A DNA stretch of 64,000 bases from assembly GCF_963975745.1 (NCBI RefSeq), contig NZ_CAXBIB010000010.1, positions 1-64,000 of the forward strand, read 5' to 3'. The translations under genes and the position numbers were made by a program. Below the pieces are notes generated by a model, which worked only from the letters and a program-made list of their open reading frames with translations, had not been told where the DNA came from and made no database searches. Position 1 is the first letter of the stretch. Each line of letters begins with the position of its first letter. This document shows, in pieces, positions 6,987 to 15,750 of this stretch. Origin of the DNA: Parvibaculum sp963975745 (GTDB lineage: Bacteria; Pseudomonadota; Alphaproteobacteria; Parvibaculales; Parvibaculaceae).

Positions 6987-8129
6987 CTACTCCGCCCTGA
7001 TGATGCGCAGGATTTCGCCGTTGGGCGCATCCGTCAGCAGGTAGAGCGCGCCGTCGGGACCTTGCCGCACGTCACGGATGCGCTTGCCGAGATCGGCGAG
7101 AAGCCTTTCCTCGCCCGTCACCCTGTCGCCGTCCAGCGTCAGGCGGTAGAGGCCGGGGCGGGCCAGGCCGCCGACGAAGAGATTGCCCGTCCAGCCGGGG
7201 ATCGCGTCGGCCGTGTAGAAAGCCATGCCGGAGACGCCGATCGAGGGCGTCCAGTGATGGATCGGGTCTTCGATGCCGGGCGCCGATTTCTCGCCGGTGC
7301 CGACCGGCGTGAGATCGTAATTGACGCCGTGGGAGACCAGCGGCCAGCCATAGTTCCGGCCGGCATGCGCGATGTTCAGTTCGTCGCCGCCGCGCGGCCC
7401 GTGTTCGTTGGTCCAGAGCTGGCCGGTTTCGGGATGCAGCGCCGCGCCCTGCTGGTTGCGGTGGCCGTATGACCAGATTTCGGGCTGTGCGCCGTCCTGG
7501 CCGATGAACGGATTGTCCTCCGGTACCGAACCGTCGGGAAAGATGCGCACCACCTTGCCGAGATGGGAATCGAGCGCCTGCGCCTCTTCGCGCATGCCGA
7601 CACGCGAACGCTCGCCCAGCGCGATGAAGAGATGCCCATCCTTGTCGAAGACCAGGCGCGAACCGAAATGCAGATGGCTGTCCTTTTTCGGCTGCTGGCG
7701 GAAGATCACCTCGACATCCTTCAGCTGGAACGCGCTGTCGCCTTCGAGGCGGCCACGGGCGACCGCGGTGCCGTTGAGGCGGCCCTCGCCGGCTTCGGCA
7801 TAGCTCAGATAGACGAGGCGGTTTTCGGCGAAGGCCGGATCGAGGGCGACATCGAGCAGGCCGCCCTGCCCGCGCGCTTCGACTTCGGGCACGCCATAGA
7901 TGGCGCCGGAGACTTCGCCGTCCGGCGTCACCACGCGCAGCAGGCCCTTGCGTTCGGTCACCAGCATGCGGCCATCGGGCAGGAAGGCGAGGCCCCAGGG
8001 ATGGTGCAGGCCCGAGGCGACGGTCTCGACCCGGATGGAGGCCGCCCCGGTCGCATGGATCTGGCCGGCCTGGGCGGGGGCTGCGGCATAAAGGCTTGCG
8101 GCGAGAAGGAGGGCGGCGGCGCTGCGCAT
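6987..8129 (-). CDS. PQQ-dependent soluble aldose sugar dehydrogenase-like protein
   Basis: A 380-aa secreted beta-propeller of the GDH-B/YliI (Asd) family. It has a signal peptide (about 1-22, APAQA). The core GLHHPWGLAFLPDGRMLVTERKG, HFGSRLVFDKDGHLF and NEHGPRGGDELN is typical of PQQ- and calcium-binding glucose/sorbosone dehydrogenases. It would oxidise aldoses in the periplasm and feed electrons onward. Length is normal. It stands alone, with nothing nearby for PQQ synthesis, so cofactor supply is unknown. Confidence 0.88.
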   Translation of the reverse strand: MRSAAALLLAASLYAAAPAQAGQIHATGAASIRVETVASGLHHPWGLAFLPDGRMLVTERKGLLRVVTPDGEVSGAIYGVPEVEARGQGGLLDVALDPAFAENRLVYLSYAEAGEGRLNGTAVARGRLEGDSAFQLKDVEVIFRQQPKKDSHLHFGSRLVFDKDGHLFIALGERSRVGMREEAQALDSHLGKVVRIFPDGSVPEDNPFIGQDGAQPEIWSYGHRNQQGAALHPETGQLWTNEHGPRGGDELNIAHAGRNYGWPLVSHGVNYDLTPVGTGEKSAPGIEDPIHHWTPSIGVSGMAFYTADAIPGWTGNLFVGGLARPGLYRLTLDGDRVTGEERLLADLGKRIRDVRQGPDGALYLLTDAPNGEILRIIRAE

Positions 8130-8251
8130 CGGTTCCGGGGTCCTTTCGGCGGATTTCGGGGCGGGTTGCCCATCAAGCTAGGGCCTCGGGCGGCGCGGAC
8201 AAGCCCCGCGATGCGGGCAGGCTTCTTGACAGGGCGGGTCCCATGTTTTTT

Positions 8252-8272
8252 AGTTAGGTAACCGAACTAACT
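8252..8272. promoter_or_regulatory. Palindromic operator upstream of the nitronate monooxygenase-like gene
   Basis: AGTTAG (8252-8257) and CTAACT (8267-8272) flank a 9-bp spacer that itself contains part of GGTAACC. A -35-like TTGACA is at 8226-8231, and a weak -10 (TAGTTA) overlaps the left arm. The arrangement fits repression by a TetR-type dimer. No TetR gene is adjacent, so the regulator is not known. Confidence 0.5.
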
Positions 8273-8315
8273 GACCGGGGCCACGCCCCTCCCCCGTCCC
8301 AGAGGAAATGCAATC

Positions 8316-9281
8316 ATGACCATCCGCACGCCGCTTTGCGACCTTCTCGGCATCAAGTATCCGATCATGCTGGCCGGCATGGGCGGGGTTTCCTATGCCG
8401 AACTCGCCGCTGCCGTTTCCAATGCCGGCGGCTTCGGCACGCTGGGCATGGCCGGGCTGCAGCCGGAGCAGATCCGCGAGCAGATGAAGAAGGTGCGCGA
8501 CCTCACCGACAAGCCGTTCGGCGTCGACCTGCTGGCCGCGGTGCCGGAATCGCTGGAGCGCACCGCCGATGTGATGATCGAGGAAGGCGCGACCGCCTTC
8601 ATTTCGGGGCTCGGCGTCCCCAACAACATTCTCAAGAAGCTGCACGATGCCGGCATGAAGGTGATGAATGTCTGCGGCACGGTCAAACATGCGGTGTCGG
8701 GCGAACAGGCCGGGCTCGATGCGGTGATCGCGCAGGGCACCGAAGGCGGCGGACATACCGGCAAGGTCGCCGGCATGGCGCTGATCCCGCAGGTGGTCGA
8801 TGCGGTCAAGAGCATTCCGGTGATCGCGGCCGGTTCGATCATCGACGGGCGCGGCCTGGCCGCGGCGCTCGCCTTCGGCGCGCAAGGCGTCTGGATGGGC
8901 ACGCGCTTCATCGCCTCGAAGGAAGCGCATGCCGGCGACATGTACCGCCAGGTGATCGTCGATGCCAAGGACACCGACACGATCGTCACGCGCTGCTATT
9001 CGGGCAAGACGATGCGCGTCTTCAACAATCCTTACGTGCAGGACTGGGAGAGCCGTCCTGGCGACATCCAGCCCTTCCCGCAGCAGGCGATCCTTTCGAC
9101 CAAGGCGAATGTGATGGGCGGTATCGGCGGCCAGATCGAGGGGCTGGAGCGCGACCGTTCCTGCTTTGCGATGGGTCAGGGCGCCGGCGGCATTCACGAG
9201 GTGCTGAGCGCGGCCGAGATTGTCGAGAAGACGATGGCGGAAGCCGAAGAAGTGCTGGCGCGCCTCAAGAAATTCGGCTGA
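8316..9281 (+). CDS. NAD(P)H-dependent flavin oxidoreductase / nitronate monooxygenase family
   Basis: A 321-aa FMN-binding TIM barrel of the 2-nitropropane dioxygenase/nitronate monooxygenase superfamily. The phosphate-binding signature GTEGGGHTGK is at 141-150, and His147 is the catalytic-type base. Later motifs are AAGSIIDGRGLAAALAFGAQGVWMGTRF. Members oxidise nitronates or act as enoyl reductase-like or NADH:quinone oxidoreductases, so the substrate is open. AGAGGAAA before ATG 8316 is a good Shine-Dalgarno sequence. A palindrome overlaps its likely promoter. Confidence 0.87.
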   Translation: MTIRTPLCDLLGIKYPIMLAGMGGVSYAELAAAVSNAGGFGTLGMAGLQPEQIREQMKKVRDLTDKPFGVDLLAAVPESLERTADVMIEEGATAFISGLGVPNNILKKLHDAGMKVMNVCGTVKHAVSGEQAGLDAVIAQGTEGGGHTGKVAGMALIPQVVDAVKSIPVIAAGSIIDGRGLAAALAFGAQGVWMGTRFIASKEAHAGDMYRQVIVDAKDTDTIVTRCYSGKTMRVFNNPYVQDWESRPGDIQPFPQQAILSTKANVMGGIGGQIEGLERDRSCFAMGQGAGGIHEVLSAAEIVEKTMAEAEEVLARLKKFG

Positions 9282-9381
9282 GAAAAAGCGCCTTCTTCCG
9301 GGCCCGCTTCCTGCAGCGCAGCCTGCGACCCGCCCGAAAGGCGGGTCCAGGCGCCAATTCCGGCGCGGAACGGGACGTTGA

Positions 9382-9795
9382 ATGTCCGGATTCGGGACAA
9401 AAGCGCGGGATGGATGGAAACGCGGCGCCGGCGCGGCGCTGCTGGCCATGCTGTTGACGCTGCCGCCGGCGCACGCCGCCGCGCAGACCGTGCCGGCCGA
9501 AATGTTCCGGCTGGCCGAGGTGCTGGGCGCCGTTCATCACCTGCGGACCGTTTGCGGCACCCGCGAGGGACAGCTGTGGCGCAACAAGATGATCGAGATG
9601 CTCGGCGCCACCCGCCCGACGGATATCGAACGGCAGGAGCTGATCGCGCGCTTCAACGATGCCTTTCACGGCATGCGCGGCCGCTACACGACCTGCTCGC
9701 GCACCGCCGCGGCACAATCGGACAAGCTGTTCGAGGAAGGCCAGCGCATCGCGCAGGAACTGGCCGTCAAGGGATATGGCCGCCCGGCGCGCTGA
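9382..9795 (+). CDS. TIGR02301-family secreted protein
   Basis: A 137-aa protein with a signal peptide (hydrophobic stretch about 17-33, ending AHAAAQT). The mature part has the pattern LAEVLGAVHHLRTVC...LWR.KM.EML, then FN.AFHGMRGRYTTCSRTAA. This is the conserved alphaproteobacterial TIGR02301 family of unknown function. Its two cysteines probably form a disulfide in the periplasm. It starts 100 bp after the flavoenzyme gene and is probably independent. Confidence 0.8.
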   Translation: MSGFGTKARDGWKRGAGAALLAMLLTLPPAHAAAQTVPAEMFRLAEVLGAVHHLRTVCGTREGQLWRNKMIEMLGATRPTDIERQELIARFNDAFHGMRGRYTTCSRTAAAQSDKLFEEGQRIAQELAVKGYGRPAR

Positions 9796-9996
9796 GACCG
9801 CGGTGCCTCGGCCCGATCACGCGGCCCTGTGACCCGTTGCGAGACAGCCGTTTCGGCCGCCGGCGCGGCCGTTAACCTCCGTTTCATGAATCGGGAGACT
9901 TTCGGCACAGGTATGTTACAAAGGTCAGGACATCAACCGCGTGAGGCGGGTTTGCCAGCGGTCCGAGACCGCGCGAGCCGCCGGATCGAGGATATA

Positions 9997-10293
9997 ATGG
10001 CCGAAGATTTTCCTGGCGACGCAACCTTCCGCTCCCTCGACGAGGACGGGCATGAAAGCTCGTCGCTGTCCGAGTCCGAACAGCGCCGCGTCGCGCTGCA
10101 GCACATTCTGGATGCCTGGGACGAAGCGCTGGGCGAAGGCGTCGATGCCGACATCCTGGCGACGACGGCGATTTTCGCCGCACTGTCCGACATGGTCGAA
10201 GCCTATGGCGAGGAAGCCGTGGCCGACATGGCCGGCGGCCTGGTCGATCGGGTGCGGCAAGGCGAGTTCACGCTCAATCGCGTGATGAACTGA
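9997..10293 (+). CDS. Conserved hypothetical small acidic protein
   Basis: A 98-aa acidic, largely helical protein (MAEDFPGDATFRSLDEDG...). It has no signal peptide, transmembrane segment or recognised domain. The central stretch QHILDAWDEALGEGVDADILATTAIFAALSDMVEAYGEEAVADM looks like a compact helical bundle. The frame is open further upstream, but ATG 9997 starts the part with protein-like composition; upstream codons look random. A strong terminator follows its stop. Confidence 0.7.
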   Translation: MAEDFPGDATFRSLDEDGHESSSLSESEQRRVALQHILDAWDEALGEGVDADILATTAIFAALSDMVEAYGEEAVADMAGGLVDRVRQGEFTLNRVMN

Positions 10294-10316
10294 GTTCCGG
10301 CGAAAGCCGAAACAGA

Positions 10317-10342
10317 AAAGGCGGGCCATGAGGCCCGCCTTT
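10317..10342. terminator. Bidirectional hairpin terminator
   Basis: AAAGGCGGGCC (10317-10327) pairs perfectly with GGCCCGCCTTT (10332-10342) around the loop ATGA. The stem begins with A's and ends with T's, so it can act on both strands. It lies between the convergent hypothetical gene (ends 10293) and the ThDP-enzyme gene (ends 10362). Confidence 0.85.
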
Positions 10343-10361
10343 CCGGTTTTCAGCGCCGCGT

Positions 10362-11906
10362 TCAGAGCATCACTTCGATCAGGCGCGGGCCCTTCTGCTT
10401 CATTGCCGATGCAAAGGCCTCGGCGAATTCTTCTGCCGTTTCGACGCGGACCGATTCGACGCCCATGCCCTGCCCCAGCTGTACCCAGTTCAGTTCCGGA
10501 TTGTGCAGGTCGAGCATCGAGAGCGCCTTGGGCCCCGGATTTTCGGCACCGACGCGCATCAGTTCGATGTTGAGAATCGCATAGGAGCGGTTGGCGAAGA
10601 TCACATTGGTCACGTCGAGCTTTTCGCGCGCCTGCGTCCAGAGCGCCTGCAGCGTGTACATCGCGCCGCCGTCGCCATGCAGGCAGACCGTCTTGCGATC
10701 GGGACAGGCGACCGCGGCGCCGGTCGCCAGCGGCAAGCCCTGGCCGATGGCACCGCCCGTCAGCGACAGATGATCGTGTGGCGCGGCCGTCGCGGTCGCG
10801 ATTGCCGAACCGATGCCCGAGGTCGCCGCCTCGTCAGAGATGGTCGCATTGTCGGGCAGATAATGCGCGACGATCTGGCCGGCCGTGAACTGGTCGAGAT
10901 TGCCTTTCGGGAGATCGGGCTTCTGCAGCGGCGCGACATTGGCCGGGTCCTTCGGCGCGCCGATCGCCGAAGCGACGGCTTCAAGCGCGGCGACGCCATC
11001 CTCATGCGGATGCGCCAGATAGAGAATGTCGGCACTGTCCGGCGTGCACCAGCTCGGCTTGCCCGGATAGGCAAAGAACGAGACCGGCGGCTTCGAACCG
11101 ACCAGAATCAGCTGTTCGACATCGGCCAGCGTCTCGACCATCTGTTCGGCGAAATAGGGGATGCGCTCGATCACGACCCGGCCCGCGCCGCGCTGGAGAC
11201 GCGGCGCGAAGGTGTCGCACATGATGCGTGCGCCGGAAGCGGCAGCGATGCGACCGGCAGCGATCAGGCCTTGTTCCTTCAAAGCCGCGCCGCGCACAAG
11301 GATCGCCGTCTTCCTGCCGTTCTTCAGCGCCTTCGCGGCGGCGTCGACAGCCGAGGAGGAGACAGCCGCCGGCGCGGTCAAGGGCAGCTTCGGTGCCGGA
11401 TGCTCGGCTTCGAGCCATGCGGTGTCGGCCGGCAGGATCAGTGTCGCGATCTGGCCGGGCGGCTGCATTGCGGCATGGACCGCACGCGCGCCATCTGCGG
11501 CGACGGTCTTCGGGCTGGTCGATGAATGGACCCAGCCCGAGACGGGGCGCGCGAAGCCGACAATGTCGGAGGCCAGCGGCGCATCATATTGCGCGTGATA
11601 GGTTGCGTGGTCGCCGACGATGTTGACGATGGGCGTCGAGGCGCGGCGCGCATTGTGGAGATTGGCCAGACCATTGGCCAGGCCCGGCCCCAGATGGAGC
11701 AGCGTTGCCGCCGGCTTCTCTGCCATGCGGCCATAGCCGTCGGCCATGCCGGTGACGGCTCCCTCGAAGAGACCAAGGATCGCACGCATGCCCTCGACCT
11801 TGTCGAGCGCGGCCACGAAATGCATTTCCGAGGTGCCCGGATTGGAGAAACAGACCTCCACGCCCGAGTCCACCAGCGTCCGTACCAGACTTTCCGCGCC
11901 GTTCAT
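10362..11906 (-). CDS. ThDP-dependent enzyme, acetolactate synthase large-subunit-like
   Basis: A 514-aa thiamine-diphosphate enzyme with the three usual domains. The pyrimidine-binding N-terminal domain has Glu in GLFEGAVTGMADGYGRM. A central nucleotide-fold domain follows. The C-terminal domain has the ThDP/Mg motif GDGGAMYTLQ...ANRSY. At 514 aa it is shorter than catabolic or anabolic acetolactate synthases (about 560) and closer to benzoylformate-decarboxylase-like proteins. No ilvH partner is present. It is the last gene of a four-gene minus-strand run with a CoA ligase, suggesting a role in 2-oxoacid or aldehyde metabolism; the substrate is not determined. Confidence 0.85.
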   Translation of the reverse strand: MNGAESLVRTLVDSGVEVCFSNPGTSEMHFVAALDKVEGMRAILGLFEGAVTGMADGYGRMAEKPAATLLHLGPGLANGLANLHNARRASTPIVNIVGDHATYHAQYDAPLASDIVGFARPVSGWVHSSTSPKTVAADGARAVHAAMQPPGQIATLILPADTAWLEAEHPAPKLPLTAPAAVSSSAVDAAAKALKNGRKTAILVRGAALKEQGLIAAGRIAAASGARIMCDTFAPRLQRGAGRVVIERIPYFAEQMVETLADVEQLILVGSKPPVSFFAYPGKPSWCTPDSADILYLAHPHEDGVAALEAVASAIGAPKDPANVAPLQKPDLPKGNLDQFTAGQIVAHYLPDNATISDEAATSGIGSAIATATAAPHDHLSLTGGAIGQGLPLATGAAVACPDRKTVCLHGDGGAMYTLQALWTQAREKLDVTNVIFANRSYAILNIELMRVGAENPGPKALSMLDLHNPELNWVQLGQGMGVESVRVETAEEFAEAFASAMKQKGPRLIEVML

Positions 11907-11947
11907 TGACCGCTCTCCCTGAGTTCGTTTTCCTGCAATCTAGACCA

Positions 11948-12610
11948 TCAGAGGAGATGCGTCACCGCCACGCGGATCAGCACCACGACACCGAAGATCA
12001 CGATCAGCCCGCCCGAGACATGATTGACCATGCCCAGCAGGCGGTCGTTCATGCGGTGACGGAAAAGACTGACAAAACCCGAAACGCTGGCCCACCAGAT
12101 CAGCGAGCCGACCGCAACCGCGACGACGACCGTCGCGGCATGGATGTAGTCGTCGCCGGCCGAGGCAAGACCTGCCACGCCGCCGAATATCGCGATGAAT
12201 CCCAGCATGGTGGCCGGATTGGTGATGGTCAGCACGAATGTCGTGACGAAGACCCTGGCCATGGCCGCGGCCATGGCGGCCGAAACATTCGCGTTGCCGT
12301 CGCCGTCCGCCGGCGACGCATGCGGCTTCGAAAACCAGGTGCGCAGGCCGAGGCCGAGCAGGAAGCAGCCGCCGACGATCTGCAACAGAGTTTCGATACG
12401 GATGACGAAATCGATCGCCTGGGTGATGCCGAAAGCGGCAATGACGGCAAAGAGCGCATCGCCTGCGGCGGCCCCGCCCCCCGACAGAAAGCCGTTGACC
12501 GGGCCATAGCGCAAGGTGCGGCGAATAACGATCAGATTGACCGGACCGATGGGTGCGGCAACCGCCAGTCCGATCGCAACGCCATTCACCACCAGACCGA
12601 GATCGATCAT
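11948..12610 (-). CDS. LysE-family amino-acid exporter
   Basis: A 220-aa inner-membrane protein of the LysE/RhtB family with about six hydrophobic segments. The N-terminal signature GVAIGLAVAAPIGPVNLIVIRRTLRYG is diagnostic. Family members export amino acids or related small molecules. Gaps of 21 bp to the CoA ligase upstream and 41 bp to the ThDP enzyme downstream suggest one operon. The transported substrate may be linked to that pathway, by inference. Confidence 0.87.
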   Translation of the reverse strand: MIDLGLVVNGVAIGLAVAAPIGPVNLIVIRRTLRYGPVNGFLSGGGAAAGDALFAVIAAFGITQAIDFVIRIETLLQIVGGCFLLGLGLRTWFSKPHASPADGDGNANVSAAMAAAMARVFVTTFVLTITNPATMLGFIAIFGGVAGLASAGDDYIHAATVVVAVAVGSLIWWASVSGFVSLFRHRMNDRLLGMVNHVSGGLIVIFGVVVLIRVAVTHLL

Positions 12611-12631
12611 TCCAGGTTCCGTTCTCGCGGT

Positions 12632-14479
12632 TCAGACAACGACAATGTCGTTGCCGGGCGGATCGGCATAGAGCTTTTCAACAAGGTCGGCACGGCGGCC
12701 AAGCGCCACCGATTGATTGATATAACCCTTGTCGGTCAGTTCGCCGGCATCGACGCTTGGCGGCTCGACCATCAGCAGCGCACGGACAACGCGCGTGCTC
12801 GATCCGGGATGACCCTTGTTGTGGGCGCGCATGCCCTCGGCCAGACGCGCCAGCACCGCCGGATGATGGACGATGTCCTCGGCCGCAAGGCTTTGATCGC
12901 CGGCGATGTTGCGGCAGGCGGGAATGTTGGGGAAGCCGAGCAGGCCGATATATTCGCGGTCGAGACCGGCAATCAGCGCATCGGACAACACGCCGTTCGA
13001 GGCGGCGACCGCATCAACGCGCAGTTTGCCGGCACTGACCCAGGTCCCGGTCGAGAGCTTGAAATCTTCCGCCACGCGGCCGTCGAAGACGAGGCCTTCG
13101 AGCGGGTTTTCCGGATTGACGAAACGCGCGCCGTCGCCGAGGCGGTAGAAGCCCTCCTCGTCATAGGCGTCGCGGGTTTTCTCCGGGTTCCTGTAATAGC
13201 CCGGCGTGATGCAGGCACCGCGGACACGCACTTCCATCTTCTGTCCAACCGGCGCCAGCTTCAGTTCGACGCCCGGCAGCGGCAGGCCCAGCAGGCCCAT
13301 ACGTTCGGTCGGCCAATGGACGTTGCAGATGGTGGGCGCGGTCTCGGTGGCGCCATAGCCCGAGGAAAAGGCGATGCGCTCGCCGGACGCGGCGATCGCC
13401 ACGCGCTGGATACGTTCGTAGAGATCCTGGCTCAGTGCGGCGCCGCCATAGGCGAGCGTCCGCAGGCGCGAGAAGAAATTCTTCGCCAGCGCCTCGTCGC
13501 GCTCGAGTTCGTCGGCCAGCATGGTGTAGGCCGCCGGCACGTTGGAATAGGCGGTGGGCGCGATCTCCCGCAGATTCGCCACGGTTTCGGCGAAACCGCC
13601 CGGCACCGGACGGCCGCCATCGATATAGAGCGTGCCGCCCGCGACCAGCAGGTTGTTCAGGATCGCATTGCCGCCGAAGCAATGGTTCCAGGGCAGCCAG
13701 TTGAGCAGTACCGGCGGCTCGTCATCGTCCTGCTCGACGGTCACGCTGCGCGGCATCACCGAATTGACGCACATCATGCGCTGCGTCGTGATGACGGCCT
13801 TCGGCATGCCGGTGGAGCCGGAGGTGAAGAGATATTTGGCGACCATGTCGGGCGCGAGCCGCGCATAGCTCTCCTCGACGGCGGGCCCGGGCGTGGTGTC
13901 CGTCAGGTCGGCAAAGGCGGTGCCGCGCGAGGCATCGACCGTCACCAGTTCGACGCCATCGAGATTCAGTGCCGCCAGACCGCGCGCGAAGGAAGCGCTC
14001 TCCTGCATGAAGATCAGCTTCGGTTCGATCAGATCGACGACATAGCGCAGCTTCTCGAAATCGGAACTCATGGTGCTGTAGGAGGGCGAGACCGGCGCGA
14101 CGGGCACGCCCGCGAGAATCGCCCCATAGGTCATCAGCGCATGTTCGATCGAATTGCCGGAAAGGATCATCACCGGCGCCTGCTGCCCGAGACCGCGATC
14201 GAGAAGCGCCTGCGCGATCGCATTGACCTTGCGATGGGCCTCGGCATAGGTCAGCAAATCCCAGTCGCCGAAACCTTCCGTCGCAGGCCGGCGCTTGCCG
14301 AGCCAGATGCGATCGGGCGCCTCGGCCGCCCATTTGCGGATCGGCTCGATCAGATTGGCAGGCGTCGGCCGCAAGGGATGCGGATTGCGCAAGACGATCG
14401 AACCATCGGGGCGGCGTTCGACCTCGACTTTCGGCTCGACATAACGGGCGTCGCGGAAGGGCGGCAGGTTGATGTCCAC
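12632..14479 (-). CDS. fcs: Feruloyl-CoA synthase-like AMP-forming acyl-CoA ligase
   Basis: A 615-aa ANL-superfamily ligase. The P-loop-like AMP-binding motif YLFTSGSTGMPKAVITT lies in the first half, and SSGYGATETAP and YRLGDGARFV in the second. The N-terminal stretch and overall length fit the feruloyl-CoA synthase branch, which activates hydroxycinnamates with ATP and CoA. No enoyl-CoA hydratase/lyase (ech) gene is adjacent, so another aryl or long-chain acid is possible. It sits 18 bp after the MDR reductase gene and 21 bp before lysE, in one apparent operon. Confidence 0.82.
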   Translation of the reverse strand: MDINLPPFRDARYVEPKVEVERRPDGSIVLRNPHPLRPTPANLIEPIRKWAAEAPDRIWLGKRRPATEGFGDWDLLTYAEAHRKVNAIAQALLDRGLGQQAPVMILSGNSIEHALMTYGAILAGVPVAPVSPSYSTMSSDFEKLRYVVDLIEPKLIFMQESASFARGLAALNLDGVELVTVDASRGTAFADLTDTTPGPAVEESYARLAPDMVAKYLFTSGSTGMPKAVITTQRMMCVNSVMPRSVTVEQDDDEPPVLLNWLPWNHCFGGNAILNNLLVAGGTLYIDGGRPVPGGFAETVANLREIAPTAYSNVPAAYTMLADELERDEALAKNFFSRLRTLAYGGAALSQDLYERIQRVAIAASGERIAFSSGYGATETAPTICNVHWPTERMGLLGLPLPGVELKLAPVGQKMEVRVRGACITPGYYRNPEKTRDAYDEEGFYRLGDGARFVNPENPLEGLVFDGRVAEDFKLSTGTWVSAGKLRVDAVAASNGVLSDALIAGLDREYIGLLGFPNIPACRNIAGDQSLAAEDIVHHPAVLARLAEGMRAHNKGHPGSSTRVVRALLMVEPPSVDAGELTDKGYINQSVALGRRADLVEKLYADPPGNDIVVV

Positions 14480-14497
14480 GTCTTCGGTTCCCGCGGC

Positions 14498-15490
14498 TCA
14501 GGCGTTGACGTCGACGATGACGCGGCCACGGACCTTGCCCGCGACAATGTCGTTTGCCAGATGCGGCACATCGTCGAGCTTCGCGCGGACGCTCATCGCT
14601 GCGAGCTTCTTCATGTCGAGATCGGCGGCGAGGCGCTTGTAGGCCTCAATGCGGACGGACTTCGGCGCCATCACGCTGTCGATGCCGCAGAGCGTGATGC
14701 CGCGCAGGATGAAGGGGGCAACGGAGGCCGGCAGGTCGAGGCCCTGCGCCAGACCGCAGGCGGCGACCGTCCCGCCATATTTCGTCATGGCAAGGACATT
14801 GGCCAGCGTGTGGCTGCCGACCGCGTCGACCGCGCCGGCCCAGCGCTCCTTGCCGAGCGGCTTGCCGGGCGCGGAAAGCTCGTTGCGATCGATGATCTCG
14901 GCCGCGCCGAGGCCTTTCAGATAGTCCGCCTCGGCCGCGCGGCCTGTGGAGGCAATGACGCGGTGGCCGAGTTTCGACAAGAGCGCGATCGCGACCGAGC
15001 CGACGCCGCCCGCCGCCCCCGTCACCAGCACATCGCCCTTGTCCGGCGTCACGCCGTTCTTCTCGAGCGCCAGCACGCAGAGCATGGCCGTGTATCCGGC
15101 CGTACCGATCGCCATGGCCTGTTCGTTCGAAATCGCGTCGGGCAGCTTGACCAGCCAGTCGCCCTTGACGCGCGCCTTCTGGGCGTAGCCGCCATTGTGG
15201 CCCTCGCCGACGCCGAAGCCGTTGAGGACGACGCGGTCGCCGGGCTTGAATTCCTTGTGATCCGATTTCTCGACCTTGCCGGAGAAGTCGATGCCGGGAA
15301 TGAGCGGCCAGGAACGGATGATCGGCGCCCTGCCGGTCAGCGCCAGGCCGTCCTTGTAGTTGACCGTCGAATATTCGACCGCGACCGTCACATCGCCGTC
15401 CATCAGATCGGCCTCGGTGAGGGTCACGAATTCGGACTTCGGACCCTGATCGGTTTTCGATACGCGGAGGGCGCGGAACTTGTCGGTCAT
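14498..15490 (-). CDS. acuI: MDR-family acryloyl-CoA reductase (AcuI/YhdH type)
   Basis: A 330-aa zinc-free medium-chain dehydrogenase/reductase. Visible are VNYKDGLALTG, the Rossmann motif VTGAAGGVGSVAIALL and the C-terminal LPDA... style core. It matches AcuI/YhdH, which reduces acryloyl-CoA to propionyl-CoA with NADPH. The frame is open 65 codons further up, but ATG 15490 follows GGAAGGA and starts the conserved sequence (MTDKFRALRVSK). It is the first gene of the four-gene run ending at the 10317 terminator. Confidence 0.87.
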   Translation of the reverse strand: MTDKFRALRVSKTDQGPKSEFVTLTEADLMDGDVTVAVEYSTVNYKDGLALTGRAPIIRSWPLIPGIDFSGKVEKSDHKEFKPGDRVVLNGFGVGEGHNGGYAQKARVKGDWLVKLPDAISNEQAMAIGTAGYTAMLCVLALEKNGVTPDKGDVLVTGAAGGVGSVAIALLSKLGHRVIASTGRAAEADYLKGLGAAEIIDRNELSAPGKPLGKERWAGAVDAVGSHTLANVLAMTKYGGTVAACGLAQGLDLPASVAPFILRGITLCGIDSVMAPKSVRIEAYKRLAADLDMKKLAAMSVRAKLDDVPHLANDIVAGKVRGRVIVDVNA

Positions 15491-15611
15491 CTGGCGGAAT
15501 CCTTCCCTGGGAAGATGCGATTTCTTGCGGGCTGATTTCTGTCGGTTTCCAGCCTCTTGCGGCGACAAACGAGCCCAAATCGGGGGCCGGGTCAAGCGCA
15601 TGCCGGTCCGC

Positions 15612-15639
15612 TGGCACTCACCTGCCGCTGCGAGTGCCA
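15612..15639. promoter_or_regulatory. TGGCACTC / GAGTGCCA inverted repeat
   Basis: Perfect 8-bp arms (15612-15619, 15632-15639) with a 12-bp spacer lie in the 260-bp gap between the divergent MDR operon and usg. The arms resemble those of the CIRCE element (GCACTC / GAGTGC), but CIRCE has a 9-bp spacer. No heat-shock gene is adjacent. It is probably an operator for one of the two flanking units. Confidence 0.45.
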
Positions 15640-15750
15640 AGCTCATGATTCCATTGAAAGAATCGGCTTGTAGCGAATTTGTCAATCTCGACGCGCGAAA
15701 ATTTGCTCCCTAGGATTCCGTTGTATTGCTTCGTTATCCGGAGGTGTCGC

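Noticed and set aside
11906..15535. Open plus-strand frame of about 1,200 codons
   Set aside because: It runs antisense to three well-supported genes (LysE, CoA ligase, MDR). High GC with strong third-position bias removes stops from the antisense frame; composition is Arg/Ala/Gly/His-rich with no domain.
15612..15639. True CIRCE/HrcA site
   Set aside because: The spacer is 12 bp instead of 9 and no groE, dnaK or hrcA gene is adjacent; kept only as an unassigned inverted repeat.
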